From positions 62,001-126,000 of the forward strand of contig JAKURD010000004.1 of assembly GCA_022450045.1 (NCBI GenBank): a stretch of DNA of 64,000 nucleotides, read 5' to 3'. Shown here piece by piece: positions 53,038 to 62,616 of the stretch; positions within the stretch are counted from its first letter, which is position 1; every line of letters starts with the position of its first letter. The DNA comes from Gracilimonas sp. (GTDB lineage: Bacteria > Bacteroidota > Rhodothermia > Balneolales > Balneolaceae). The notes under the pieces were generated by a model, which was given only the letters and a program-made list of their open reading frames with translations, was not told the DNA's origin and ran no database searches. Position numbers and translations under genes: made by a program.

Positions 53038-53066
53038 CAGGGCGAATGCGATTCGTCCCTACGGTA
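53038..53066. repeat. REP-like palindrome, AGGGACG family
   Basis: CAGGGCGAATGCGATTCGTCCCT is an imperfect palindrome between ruvC and ruvA. Its arm (AGGGACGAAT on the minus strand) resembles that of the perfect hairpin at 60579-60616 (AGGGACGTAT), so both belong to one REP-like family. Confidence 0.55.
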
Positions 53067-53133
53067 TAAATTAAAATTCAAAAACTGAGCGCAGATTCAA
53101 TATCCCAAAGCTAACTCCATCAAGGTTCAACTC

Positions 53134-53706
53134 TCACTTAATCACCCGCTCGGGATTGTCTGCCACAAAACTGGCCCAGTCACCTTTGGCGTTATTTTGG
53201 TGCGTTTTCTTTTTGGAAGAACCGGGAATTCCTTTTCCTTTCATTAAATGACACCATGCAACGGCCAGGGCGTCTGTTGCATCATTAGATAACTTCTCAT
53301 CCGGTAATTTCACCATTTTATTCAGCATAAAAGCGACCTGCTCTTTACTGGCATTTCCATTGCCGGTGATGGATTTCTTCACCACTTTCGGGAAATATTC
53401 TGCCGCCGGAAGGCCGTTATTGGTAATGGCCAGCATGGCAGCAGCCTGTGCCCGTCCCAGCTTCAGCATGGCCATGGGGTCAATCCCATAAACGGGAGTT
53501 TCAACTGCACAGGAAGTGGGTTTGTTAGAGCGGATGATAGCGGAGATCTTATTAAAAATAACCTGCAATCGCTCGGCATGATCATCGATATCGGCCATAC
53601 GAATTACATCACACCGTAAGGCGATCAGTTGTCCGCTTTCTTCCGTTAACAGGGCATAGCCGGTGTTTCGGGAGCCGGGATCAATACCGAGGATTATATC
53701 GGGCAT
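53134..53706 (-). CDS. ruvC: Holliday junction resolvase RuvC
   Basis: A 190-residue RNase H-fold resolvase. Acidic residues of the active site are in ILGIDPGSRNTGYALL (Asp7), TSCAVETPVYG (Glu) and the C-terminal DEKLSNDATDALAVAWCHL (two Asp). GKGNASKEQVAF-like text (TGNGNASKEQVAFMLNKMV) is conserved. The C-terminus is extended by about 25 residues (HQNNAKGDWASFVADNPERV). It follows fabI by 3 bases and precedes ruvA by about 150. Confidence 0.94.
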   Translation of the reverse strand: MPDIILGIDPGSRNTGYALLTEESGQLIALRCDVIRMADIDDHAERLQVIFNKISAIIRSNKPTSCAVETPVYGIDPMAMLKLGRAQAAAMLAITNNGLPAAEYFPKVVKKSITGNGNASKEQVAFMLNKMVKLPDEKLSNDATDALAVAWCHLMKGKGIPGSSKKKTHQNNAKGDWASFVADNPERVIK

Positions 53707-53709
53707 ATA

Positions 53710-54546
53710 TTATTCGTCGTCTTTGTCGCCGTAAACTTTAGCAAGATCGTTGATCATTTCTTCTGAAATTCCGGAGTTTACAAAACCGCCATCGTGGAAC
53801 AGGTTCTGCATGGTTACTTTTCGGGTAAGGTCAGAGAATAAAGTAACGCAGTAATCTGCACATTCATCCGCAGAAGGATTTCCCATTGGCGCGATCATAT
53901 CGGCAAAGGTGTACATGCCGTCAAATCCTTTGATGCCGGTTCCGGCCGAAGTTTTAGTTGGGGCCTGGGAAACCGTGTTTACTCGAATTCCTCTTGGGGC
54001 AAGTCTGCTTCCATAATTCCGGGCGATGCTCTCAAGCAGGGCTTTTGCATCATTCATATCCGAATATTTGGAGAAAATTCGTTGCGCTCCAATGTAGGAA
54101 AGTGCCACAATACTTCCTCCGTCATTCAGCACGTCCATTTTCTCAGCATGGTGTAGAACGCGGTGAAGAGAGATCGCGGAAATATCCAGCGTTTGCTGCA
54201 GCCAGTTGTAGTTAAGGTCAGTGTATTCTTTTTTCTTTCGCACGTTTGGCGACATCCCGATAGCATGGAGAATGAAGTCAACTCCGCCCAAATGTTCTTT
54301 GGTCTGATTCATCAGGTCTTCGATCTCATCATCTTTGGTAACATCACATGCAATGATAGGCGCTCCCGTTTCTTCGCCTAATGCATCCAAAGCACCAAGT
54401 CGTAATGCTACCGGCGCGTTGGAAAGTACGAAGTCGGCACCTTCCCGCTTACATGCCAGGGCAATTCTCCAGGCAATGCTGCGCTCGTCCAAAGCACCAA
54501 AAATAATTCCTTTTTTTCCTTTTAATAATCCGTAACCGTCACTCAT
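53710..54546 (-). CDS. fabI: Enoyl-[acyl-carrier-protein] reductase (NADH)
   Basis: A 278-residue short-chain reductase of the FabI type, the last step of fatty acid elongation. GLLKGKKGIIFGALDERSIA holds the cofactor loop, FILHAIGMSP is conserved, YIGAQRIFSKYSDMNDAKAL holds the Tyr-x6-Lys pair, and GIRVNTVSQAPTKTSAGTGI is the substrate loop. Length is normal. It is 3 bases before ruvC on the same strand, so the two are probably co-transcribed. Confidence 0.95.
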   Translation of the reverse strand: MSDGYGLLKGKKGIIFGALDERSIAWRIALACKREGADFVLSNAPVALRLGALDALGEETGAPIIACDVTKDDEIEDLMNQTKEHLGGVDFILHAIGMSPNVRKKKEYTDLNYNWLQQTLDISAISLHRVLHHAEKMDVLNDGGSIVALSYIGAQRIFSKYSDMNDAKALLESIARNYGSRLAPRGIRVNTVSQAPTKTSAGTGIKGFDGMYTFADMIAPMGNPSADECADYCVTLFSDLTRKVTMQNLFHDGGFVNSGISEEMINDLAKVYGDKDDE

Positions 54547-54651
54547 TTTTTATCAATTTCTTATTGTTGAATGGTATCCGTGGAAATTCACGATAATCTC
54601 GGTAAAATGATAGTGTGGAAAGTGCTTCCGTGCGACGTTAGCACCTAAACA

Positions 54652-55737
54652 TTAAAAAGAAAATTCAAGCTGCTCCCAAACTGTTTCTTCATTCAAATTT
54701 AGATTAGACAACGTAATCCCGAGCAATCTCACCGGGCGGTTTCCAACTTCGGTTTCTTCTAAAAGCTTACGCACCACATCCATGATATCCCGATATCGGT
54801 TGGTGAAATGTGGCAAAGAATAACTACGGGTGATGGTATCAAAATCATCATAGCGGACTTTAAGAGTGATGGTCTTGCCGGCCGCATTGATCTTTTTCAT
54901 TCCCTCGGCAATGGTTTGAGCCAGCTCATCCAGGAAATTATTGATCCATTCAAGGCTGTCGATATCTTCAGAAAAGGTTCGTTCTTTTCCATACGATTTC
55001 CGAACCCGATGCGATTTCACTTCTCTGTGATCAATTCCTCTAACGATCCGGTAGTAGAACCGACCGGACTTGCCAAACGCCTTCACCAGATCAATTTCAC
55101 TCCACTCCTTCAGCTCAGCCCCGGTTTTGATCCCTACGGAATGCATCTTTTTCTGAGTAGCCTTCCCGACACCAAAGAACTTTTTGATGTCCAGTTCTTC
55201 CAAAAAGGCCTCCGCTTTTTCAGGGGTGATAAGCGTTAGCCCATTTGGCTTGTTGATATCGGATGCCACTTTTGCCAAAAACTTATTATGTGCAATTCCA
55301 GCCGAGGCGGTAAGCTTGGTTTCTTCAAAGATTTTTTCTTGAATTTGTTTCGCGATTAAAGTAGCGGAGGGAATTTCTTTGTGATTTTCGGTGACATCCA
55401 GAAAAGCTTCATCCAGAGATAAAGGTTCTACAAGATCGGTATATTCAAAGAAGATCTCGCGGATCTGCTGGGAGGCTTTTTTATAGGCATCAAAATTGGC
55501 TTTCACAAAAATTCCGTGGGGACAAAGTCGCACCGCTTGTGAAGCCGGCATGGCCGAGTGAACGCCGAATTTCCGGGCTTCATAGCTGCAGGTTGCCACA
55601 ACTCCCCGTCCGCTGGGGTTACCGCCAACGATCACCGGTTTACCCCGTAGATCGGGATTATCCCGCTGCTCAACAGAGGCATAAAAAGCATCCATATCAA
55701 CATGGATAATCTTTCGAATGGGGAATTTGGAGCACAT
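54652..55737 (-). CDS. dinB: DNA polymerase IV (Y-family)
   Basis: A 361-residue translesion polymerase. Active-site Asp residues are in IIHVDMDAFYASVEQRDNPD and PLSLDEAFLDVTENH. VVATCSYEARKFGVHSAMPA and KFLAKVASDINKPNG are conserved Y-family text, and the little-finger domain covers about 240-355. The protein ends LNLNEETVWEQLEFSF, which has a clamp-binding-like QLxFSF tail, typical of DinB. Length is normal. It makes error-prone synthesis past damage. Confidence 0.94.
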   Translation of the reverse strand: MCSKFPIRKIIHVDMDAFYASVEQRDNPDLRGKPVIVGGNPSGRGVVATCSYEARKFGVHSAMPASQAVRLCPHGIFVKANFDAYKKASQQIREIFFEYTDLVEPLSLDEAFLDVTENHKEIPSATLIAKQIQEKIFEETKLTASAGIAHNKFLAKVASDINKPNGLTLITPEKAEAFLEELDIKKFFGVGKATQKKMHSVGIKTGAELKEWSEIDLVKAFGKSGRFYYRIVRGIDHREVKSHRVRKSYGKERTFSEDIDSLEWINNFLDELAQTIAEGMKKINAAGKTITLKVRYDDFDTITRSYSLPHFTNRYRDIMDVVRKLLEETEVGNRPVRLLGITLSNLNLNEETVWEQLEFSF

Positions 55738-55857
55738 AACATATATTACACATATAAAAATTAATTCAAAAGAGGAATTCTATATTTACATGGAACAATA
55801 ACTCTATATGATGCATTTAACTAAAGGAACACACAAAAAAACTAAAAACCAACATCT

Positions 55858-56652
55858 ATGAAGCTATCGAAACGATTTTTAGCACTAAACGTCCTGATGT
55901 TTTCTTTACTTATTTTTATGGTCAGTTGTTTTAACAACCCAACCGGGGCCGATGATGATGATAATAACGGAGAGCCGGATCAGTATTCACACACTCAAAA
56001 TCCGGGCCTTTCCGCAAATGATTTCCTATCAGGTGAAAGTTATACCGACTTAGTTATTGAAATCGATTACATGCCGGGCTATGCTCCCAATCAACAAGCC
56101 ATTGACAGCCTTCAGGCATTTTTGGAACGGAGATTGCACAAAACAACGGTGACTATTTTGGAGCCGACTGAAATAGCATCCGGAGATCAGAGCCAATATT
56201 CCGCATCTGACGTCCGTAATCTTGAAGATGAGTACCGCGGTGAATTTACTGAAGGCGAAACGCTGGCTGCTTATATGATTATCGTAGATGGTCAATATGA
56301 GCAGCAAAATGTGCTGGGTATAGCTTATTACAATACATCGAATGCATTTTTTGGACCGGCTTATGACCAAGCCTCTTCCGGATTTGGAGCCCCTTCCCGA
56401 TATCAGGTGGAATCCACTTCTTTCCGGCACGAATTCGGTCATTTATTTGGTTTGGTAAATATTGAAGGGTCAGGAACCGATATGCAAACAGATCACCAGG
56501 ATGAACAGAATGGGCATCATTGTGACAACGAAAATTGCCTGATGTACTACGCTATGGAACGTCCGGATCTAATTGCTCAATTTTTTGGTGAAAGCGTTGC
56601 TGAGCTGGATGCCAATTGCATTGCTGATTTGCAAGCTAACGGTGGTAAATAA
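55858..56652 (+). CDS. Lipoprotein zinc metalloprotease (metzincin-like)
   Basis: A 264-residue secreted lipoprotein: LMFSLLIFMVSC gives a signal peptide with lipidated Cys24. The zinc site is HEFGHLFGL near residue 191 (HExxH), followed by VNIEGSGTD and later DHQDEQNGHHC, ENCLMYYAMERPD, which supplies a Met-turn-like CLMYY typical of metzincins. The rest of the domain has the strand EIDYMPGYAPNQQAIDSLQA. Two or three Cys in the active region may form a disulfide. The substrate is unknown. A strong terminator follows. Confidence 0.75.
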   Translation: MKLSKRFLALNVLMFSLLIFMVSCFNNPTGADDDDNNGEPDQYSHTQNPGLSANDFLSGESYTDLVIEIDYMPGYAPNQQAIDSLQAFLERRLHKTTVTILEPTEIASGDQSQYSASDVRNLEDEYRGEFTEGETLAAYMIIVDGQYEQQNVLGIAYYNTSNAFFGPAYDQASSGFGAPSRYQVESTSFRHEFGHLFGLVNIEGSGTDMQTDHQDEQNGHHCDNENCLMYYAMERPDLIAQFFGESVAELDANCIADLQANGGK

Positions 56653-56656
56653 ATAG

Positions 56657-56687
56657 AAAGAGGCTCTGAAACAGAGCCTCTTTTAAT
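56657..56687. terminator. Bidirectional terminator after the metalloprotease
   Basis: AAAGAGGCTCTG pairs perfectly with CAGAGCCTCTTT around AAA (56657-56668/56672-56683), with Ts following on the plus strand and As preceding. It lies between the metalloprotease stop and the SulP gene stop, so it serves both. Confidence 0.9.
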
Positions 56688-56692
56688 ATTTT

Positions 56693-58222
56693 CTAAATGG
56701 TGTCTAAAGCCATTTTGTAGGTTGGATCTTCGAGTACATTCACGTCGATGATTGCATCCGCATTTTGGAGCATTTTCCGGCAATCTTTACTTAAATGCTT
56801 AAGGTGAACTTTTTTTCCTACTTTACTGTAACGTTCGGTAATCTTATTCAATGCTTCAATAGCCGACATATCTACTACCCGACTTTCTTTGAAGTCTATG
56901 ATGATCTCAGCCGGGTCGTTTAGTATATCAAACTTGGAGTTGAATACGGAAATTGAACCGAAAAAAAGAGGACCGTAGATCTCGTAGTGCTTTGTGCCTT
57001 CCTCATCAACATGTTTTCGGGCACGTATTCTTTTAGCGTTATCCCAGGCGAATACAAGTGCGGCGATAATCACTCCAACCAATACGGCCAGTGCCAGGTT
57101 ATGGAGCACGGCTGTAACCAGGGTCACCATTACCATTACAAATAGATCGGAAATGGGCATTCGGTTGAAAGTTCTCAAACTTGCCCATTCAAAGGTTCCG
57201 ATGGCAACCATTATCATCAAACCGGTAAGTGCAGCCATAGGTAATAACTCGATCATTTCGGAGCCAAACATAATGAATACAAGCAACATCACTGCTGCTA
57301 CAATTCCGGAAATTCGGGTACGCGCCCCGGAAGATACGTTGATCAAACTCTGGCCGATCATAGCACAACCGCCCATCCCCGAAAAGAATCCCGAGAAGAT
57401 ATTGGCAGTGCCCTGTGCAACGGCTTCCTGATTTCCATTTCCGCGGGTTTCGGTGATCTCGTCTATAATATTGAGTGTCAACAAACTCTCTATCAACCCA
57501 ACCCCGGCCATGATCACCGAATAGGGTAAAATCACCATGAAAGCTTCCCCGGTTAATGGGATCTGTGGGATATGGAATGGTGGAAATCCACCCTGAATAG
57601 AGGCAATATCGCCTACTGTTTTCGTCTCAATCCCAAATACAACCACGATGGCAAAAATGGTTACTATGGCGACTAAGGAAGCCGGTATTTTTTTACTGAA
57701 CTTAGGTAGTCCCCAAATAATTGCCATCGTTAAAATAACTAATCCAAGTAAGATATAGAGTGGCTCACCGGTCAACCAATCACCGGAAGAGGTCTTAAAT
57801 TGGTCAAGCTGAGACATGAAAATGATGACGGCCAGCCCATTCACGAAACCAAAAATTACCGGATGAGGAACAAGGCGCATCAGCTTACCAAGTTTAAGCA
57901 CTCCCGCAGCAATTTGAATCAATCCGGCCAAAACGACTGCAGCAAAAATGTATTCGGCCCCATGCGACACAGCTAAGGCTACTAATATGACAGCTACAGC
58001 TCCTGTTGCGCCGGATATCATACCTGGGCGCCCCCCGATAATGGAAGTAACTAAACCCACCATAAAGGCGGCATAGAGCCCGGTTAGAGGAGAAAGTCCG
58101 GCGATCATTGCAAAAGCAACGGCTTCCGGAATGAGTGCCAAAGAAACAGTTATGCCGGCTAAAATTTCAATTTTATAATCAATCTTATCACTGAGACCGA
58201 AAAGGTCTAAATACTTTTTCAT
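56693..58222 (-). CDS. SulP-family inorganic anion transporter with STAS domain
   Basis: A 509-residue transporter from the ATG at 58222 (MKKYLDLFGLSDKIDYKIEI). About ten to twelve membrane helices begin with AGITVSLALIPEAVAFAMIA and PLTGLYAAFMVGLVTSIIGG, which are SulP signature text; GFVNGLAVIIFMSQLDQF and GMGGCAMIGQSLINVSSG are further conserved. A C-terminal STAS domain (about 420-505: EIIIDFKESRVVDMSAIEAL) regulates these carriers. The substrate may be sulfate, bicarbonate or another anion. The longer open frame upstream (to 58333) was dropped. Confidence 0.9.
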   Translation of the reverse strand: MKKYLDLFGLSDKIDYKIEILAGITVSLALIPEAVAFAMIAGLSPLTGLYAAFMVGLVTSIIGGRPGMISGATGAVAVILVALAVSHGAEYIFAAVVLAGLIQIAAGVLKLGKLMRLVPHPVIFGFVNGLAVIIFMSQLDQFKTSSGDWLTGEPLYILLGLVILTMAIIWGLPKFSKKIPASLVAIVTIFAIVVVFGIETKTVGDIASIQGGFPPFHIPQIPLTGEAFMVILPYSVIMAGVGLIESLLTLNIIDEITETRGNGNQEAVAQGTANIFSGFFSGMGGCAMIGQSLINVSSGARTRISGIVAAVMLLVFIMFGSEMIELLPMAALTGLMIMVAIGTFEWASLRTFNRMPISDLFVMVMVTLVTAVLHNLALAVLVGVIIAALVFAWDNAKRIRARKHVDEEGTKHYEIYGPLFFGSISVFNSKFDILNDPAEIIIDFKESRVVDMSAIEALNKITERYSKVGKKVHLKHLSKDCRKMLQNADAIIDVNVLEDPTYKMALDTI

Positions 58223-58488
58223 GCAGTTTAGTCGTACTAAATATTGTTGTTTTAAATTGGGAAAGGTTCTGAGGGGGGAGGGGGGCTTTTTTGTTGAAAA
58301 GAGGAGCAGAACCGTTTCTATTTTATCTTCCAAAATTACGCAACAATTAACCTCTTGGGAACAGGCAAGCTGAATTATTTGTGTTATAAAATCATGAACT
58401 TAGTTGCATTAAATAAATAGCTTGTGGAAGCGGTTTTTAGGTGAGATAGTCGGGAATAATTTTTTGCTACAGCTATGATTGATATAAA

Positions 58489-58522
58489 AAATCCTCTCAT
58501 TCAAGGAAAGAAGAGAGGATTT
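58489..58522 (-). terminator. Terminator downstream of prfC
   Basis: AAATCCTCTC pairs with GAGAGGATTT (58489-58498/58513-58522). Read on the minus strand it is followed by TTTTTTATATC and lies 44 bases after the prfC stop. Confidence 0.85.
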
Positions 58523-58565
58523 CTAAAAATTTTTGAAATAAATTTTCTGTTTTCTGTGCGAGAAG

Positions 58566-60173
58566 TTATCCCTGCTTAAACTTGAACAGGTTTTCCTTCC
58601 CTACTTTTTCTTCCCCTTGATTTAAGGCATACATGGAATCAAAAAGTACAATTGGATTTTCTTCCATGTCTTTGGTTACATGGGTTGAATAACTTGCTTC
58701 GAGTTTTTCAATGATATCATCCCTTTCATTGGGAAGCCATCTTGCACAGTGATAGGAAACGGGAGTCTTTATCAATTCAACTCCATATTCGATAAGCATG
58801 CGGTGTTCCACCACTTCAAACTGAAGCACACCTACGGTTCCCAGCAGCAGCTCATTTCCTACACCATTGGGGACCTCAAATACGTGAACAACTCCTTCCT
58901 CTGAAAGTTGTCTAAGACCTTCACGGAGTTGCTTCCTCTTGAACGGATCTTTGGTTGCCACTTTCTGGAAATGCTCCGGGGTAAAAAGCGGGATCACATC
59001 AAAATTGACTTCATTCTTTTCATAGATCGTGGTGCCGATTCGGAATGAACCGGGGTTGAAGATTGATACAATATCACCAGGGTATGCTTCTTCCATGAGC
59101 TGCCGGTCATCTCCCATCAAGGTATGGGGTGTCGACATTTTAATTTTCTTACCTGTTGATGCGATCGTCACTTGTTGGCCTCGTTCAAACTTCCCGGAAG
59201 CCACACGGATAAAAGCCGCACAATCACGATGATCAGGATTCATATTCGCCTGCATCTTAAAAATGAAGCCTGAAAAGCCGTCATTCAAATCACGTACAAT
59301 TCCATCTGGGGTTTTATACTGCTGTGGGTGTGGGGCAAGCTTGTGGAAATAATTTAAAAACACATCCAGCCCAAAGTTGTGCAGGGCTGAGCCAAAGAAA
59401 ACCGGAGTTACTTTTCCAGAGGCATATTCGCCGCGATCCATTCCTTCATACATTCCTTCAATCAGCATGACTTCTTCGCGAAAAGCTTCCTTCTCCGTGT
59501 CAGACAGAGAAGAAGAATCAATAGCGTCTTCAACATCAAGAACATCCGTTACGGCCTTTTTAGCTCCGTGTTCTGTTTTTTGGTAGATATGTACCTTTTT
59601 TGCAATAGCATCATATATGCCCTGAAATTTTTGTCCATAACCCATGGGCCAGCTTGCCGGCACGGCTTCAATACCAAGCTTGTTTTCAATATTACTTAGT
59701 ACTTCCAGGGGATCCATACCGGGGCGGTCACATTTGTTTACAAAAGTGATGACAGGAACTTCACGAAGCTTACAAACTTCGAATAATTTCTCGGTTTGTT
59801 CCTCCACGCCTTTGGCAACATCAATAACCATCAGGCCGGAATCAGCTGCTACTAAAGTCCGCAAGGTGTCTTCAGAAAAATCCTTGTGACCCGGAGTATC
59901 TAACAGGTTATACTTGATGCCGTTTTGTTCAAAACGTAACACGGATGAAGTCACAGAGATGCCGCGTTCCTGCTCAATCGACATCCAGTCGGAGGCTGCG
60001 TGCCGGGTAGCCTTTCGGGCGCGTATGGATCCCGCCTCGTGCAGCGCTCCACCATACAGCAACAGCTTCTCAGTAAGGGTGGTTTTACCCGCATCAGGGT
60101 GTGAAATAATGGCGAAGGTTCGCCTTTTTTTCGCCTCTTTAATAATATTTGTCTCGGCAGTGGCCGTGCTCAT
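58566..60173 (-). CDS. prfC: Peptide chain release factor 3
   Basis: A GTPase of 535 residues that recycles RF1/RF2. The G domain has FAIISHPDAGKTTLTEKLLL (P-loop), RGISVTSSVLRF, LLDTPGHKDFSEDTL and VITFVNKCDRPG. DWMSIEQERGISV is the RF3 switch region. The C-terminal part (about 390-535) contains VVEHRMLIEYGVEL and ends QGEEKVGKENLFKFKQG. Start at ATG 60173; a TTG 24 bases upstream is less likely. Length is normal for RF3. Confidence 0.95.
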   Translation of the reverse strand: MSTATAETNIIKEAKKRRTFAIISHPDAGKTTLTEKLLLYGGALHEAGSIRARKATRHAASDWMSIEQERGISVTSSVLRFEQNGIKYNLLDTPGHKDFSEDTLRTLVAADSGLMVIDVAKGVEEQTEKLFEVCKLREVPVITFVNKCDRPGMDPLEVLSNIENKLGIEAVPASWPMGYGQKFQGIYDAIAKKVHIYQKTEHGAKKAVTDVLDVEDAIDSSSLSDTEKEAFREEVMLIEGMYEGMDRGEYASGKVTPVFFGSALHNFGLDVFLNYFHKLAPHPQQYKTPDGIVRDLNDGFSGFIFKMQANMNPDHRDCAAFIRVASGKFERGQQVTIASTGKKIKMSTPHTLMGDDRQLMEEAYPGDIVSIFNPGSFRIGTTIYEKNEVNFDVIPLFTPEHFQKVATKDPFKRKQLREGLRQLSEEGVVHVFEVPNGVGNELLLGTVGVLQFEVVEHRMLIEYGVELIKTPVSYHCARWLPNERDDIIEKLEASYSTHVTKDMEENPIVLFDSMYALNQGEEKVGKENLFKFKQG

Positions 60174-60369
60174 AGTGTCTCGTTCAGCTTGATTCAAACC
60201 TTAAAGATACGGCCTTTTGAGTGAAGTTTGTAGTGGAGAGTGGAGGTTAAAAAGTGGAGCTATCCGAACCAGGGTTGTCTATTCAGAAGTTTCCTCGCTT
60301 GGGCGGGGATTAAGGGGGGGCAATGTAGGCAAGGGTTATCATTGTTAATTTCAGCCTATGATCTTATCG

Positions 60370-60425
60370 TTGGGACCGGGAGGTCCCGCCAGGCATTCCC
60401 AACCGGGTGGTTGGGAACGAGGTTG
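60370..60425. repeat. Pair of REP-like hairpins
   Basis: GGGACCGGGAGGTCCC and TTCCCAACCGGGTGGTTGGGAA lie 6 bases apart (joined by CGCCAGGCA). I have seen similar paired GGTCCC/TTGGGAA palindromes as dispersed repeats in other bacteria; this is a memory and not a search result. Confidence 0.55.
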
Positions 60426-60578
60426 AAACCTACTTTTTAATCGAACTCAGGTTGGAAGATTTTTTCCTAATAAATTAATGAGTCTATTCACAGATATTGA
60501 GTTTTCACACAGGCTGGGGTGGTAGTGAACGAGAACAAGGATGGTTATTTCAGAATAATCTTGATCGGGATTTCCCGG

Positions 60579-60616
60579 TTTGTGCAGGGACGTATCACGA
60601 TACGTCCCTGCACAAA
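60579..60616. repeat. Perfect 38-bp palindrome with AC loop
   Basis: TTTGTGCAGGGACGTATC (60579-60596) and GATACGTCCCTGCACAAA (60599-60616) are perfect reverse complements separated by 2 bases. It lies 8 bases past the neopullulanase stop on the minus strand and so may end its transcript. It shares AGGGACG with the palindrome at 53038-53066. Confidence 0.8.
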
Positions 60617-60624
60617 CAATCGGG

Positions 60625-62487
60625 TTATTTTAATTCCCAAACCCCGGCTGTTTTTCCGCCCACCTCAAAATGATCCGATACATCCATCTCTTCACCCGAA
60701 ATCACATCAATCCCAACCTCAAAATCATCCAGGATCTCCGCAAAACGATCACGGTCTAAGGTTACAGCCGCCTCATTTGCATTCATGGCTACCATAATGG
60801 TTTGATCTTCGTGGATGCGGAAATAAACGTAGGTATTATTCTCAGGGATGAAATGCACCAGCTTGCCTTCGTGAGTTGCTATGGCATCTTTTCGCCATTG
60901 GGTTAATTTGGTGACGTATTCCATGATCTCATTTTCTTTGTCGGTGCGGCCTGCTTTGGTGAATACGCTGCGGTTGTCATCGGGCCAGCCGCCGGGCATG
61001 GTTTGTCGCCAGGCCTCGTCGTCTCCACCACGATTTTCATGAGCCATCATCAATTCGGTACCGTAATATACCTGTGGAATTCCACGAGTGGTCATCAAAA
61101 AAGCGTAGGCCATTTTGAAGTGGTCCTCATCTTTGCCGATATGTTCGAAATAGCGGCTCATATCATGGTTATCCAGAAAGATGACGTTGCCCATCGGATC
61201 AGAATAAAGGAAATCCTGGGAAAAGGCGTAGTACAATTGACTGAGCCCTGTGGTCCACCCAAATTCTTCATTGAAGGCATCCCGAATGGCAAAAGAGAAC
61301 TGGAAATCGGTAACGCTTGGCAAATGGGACTGGTAGCCATCTTCCACGCCGGGTTTGTCGTATTGCCAATAAGCTTCGGCGGGGACGTTCTCAACCCAAG
61401 CCTCACCTACGATGTTGAAATTCGGATAAGCTTCGGTCACTTCTTTAGCCCATCGAGCCATATAGTCGCGATCCGGAAAAACGTAGGTATCCATGCGGAT
61501 GCCATCAATACCCGAATACTCGATCCACCAGAGCGTATTTTGAATGAGGTAATCAGCCAGCAGCGGATTGTTTTGATTAAGGTCAGGCATTTCCGGGACA
61601 AACCAGCCATTCGTTAATTTCGTGGAATCATAAGCAGAAGCATAAGGATCAGAAGCTACCACACCTCGATAGTTGGTTTGTCCCACTTCCTGATAGTCAA
61701 ACACCCAGTCGTTGGTTGGCAGGTCATCCATCCACCAGTGATTGATACCAATGTGATTGTGGATCATATCCATAATCACTTTCATGCCCCGCTCTTGAAC
61801 TTTGGAGACCAGTTCTTTGTACAATTCATTGGAGCCAAAACGACGATCCACTTTGTAGAGATCGGTAGCGGCATATCCGTGATAGGCGCCGTATTCAATG
61901 CTCATGTCATTTTCGAACATGGGGGTGAACCAAATGGCGGTCATGCCGAGGTTTTCAATATAATCCAGATGATCCATTACACCCTGAATGTCGCCACCCT
62001 GACGGCGCTGGGGGTTAGAACGGTCGGCCGATTCCAGCATTCCTTCGATAGAATCGTTGGTTGGGTCACCGTTGGCAAAGCGGTCAGGCATCATCAGGTA
62101 AATGACATCCGACGGATCGAAGCCCTGATTACGGCCTTCCATCGACTCGCGGGTGCGCAGTTCATAGTTGAAGGTGATCTCTTTACTGTGGCGGCTAAGT
62201 GTGATCTCCATATTCCCGGCCTTGGCTTCATCTGAGATATCAAAGTACAGGAACAGGTAATTAGGAGAGTCGACAGCATATTGCCTCAATATCTTGACGC
62301 CGGGGTAATCTGTTTCAGCCCGGTATAACCCAAGTTCATCGCCGTAGAGTTGAATTTGCAGCTCATTGACGGGCATTTCAGCCCACCAAAATGGCGGATC
62401 TATAACCTGAATTTGTTCAGGCAGCTGAGCCTGAATAGCAGGTATTAAAAGAAAAAGTGTAAGAGCAAGTGAGAGTAATTTTTTCAT
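60625..62487 (-). CDS. Secreted neopullulanase/cyclomaltodextrinase-type GH13 enzyme
   Basis: A 620-residue secreted enzyme with a signal peptide (MKKLLSLALTLFLLIPAIQA). An N-terminal beta-sandwich domain (about 25-120) precedes the GH13 barrel: YLMMPDRFANGDPTNDS, GMTAIWFTPMFENDM, MDMIHNHIGINHWWMDDLP, GIDGIRMDTYVF with the nucleophile Asp, NIVGEAWVENVP with the acid Glu, and IFLDNHDMSRYF with the third Asp. The ending VISGEEMDVSDHF and GVWELK is a C-terminal beta domain. It resembles SusA/neopullulanases that cut alpha-glucans outside the cytoplasm. No transporter genes (SusCD) are adjacent. Confidence 0.9.
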   Translation of the reverse strand: MKKLLSLALTLFLLIPAIQAQLPEQIQVIDPPFWWAEMPVNELQIQLYGDELGLYRAETDYPGVKILRQYAVDSPNYLFLYFDISDEAKAGNMEITLSRHSKEITFNYELRTRESMEGRNQGFDPSDVIYLMMPDRFANGDPTNDSIEGMLESADRSNPQRRQGGDIQGVMDHLDYIENLGMTAIWFTPMFENDMSIEYGAYHGYAATDLYKVDRRFGSNELYKELVSKVQERGMKVIMDMIHNHIGINHWWMDDLPTNDWVFDYQEVGQTNYRGVVASDPYASAYDSTKLTNGWFVPEMPDLNQNNPLLADYLIQNTLWWIEYSGIDGIRMDTYVFPDRDYMARWAKEVTEAYPNFNIVGEAWVENVPAEAYWQYDKPGVEDGYQSHLPSVTDFQFSFAIRDAFNEEFGWTTGLSQLYYAFSQDFLYSDPMGNVIFLDNHDMSRYFEHIGKDEDHFKMAYAFLMTTRGIPQVYYGTELMMAHENRGGDDEAWRQTMPGGWPDDNRSVFTKAGRTDKENEIMEYVTKLTQWRKDAIATHEGKLVHFIPENNTYVYFRIHEDQTIMVAMNANEAAVTLDRDRFAEILDDFEVGIDVISGEEMDVSDHFEVGGKTAGVWELK

Positions 62488-62616
62488 GAAAATCTTTATT
62501 TAATTCCAACGAGATGGATAATAAAGATCAGTCAAGACTTTTTCTTATGTAAATGCTTACATCGTGGATCTTGGAGTTCAGTCAGTAAAGTAGATCGTAT
62601 TCTTAGCAACAGCAGA

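Larger units (their letters stand above)
60198..60624. other. 427-bp spacer rich in palindromes (REP-like), no gene
   Basis: No coding frame is credible. It holds GGGACC/GGTCCC (60375-60390), TTCCCAACC/GGTTGGGAA (about 60396-60418), and the perfect 38-bp palindrome at 60579-60616. Confidence 0.6.
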
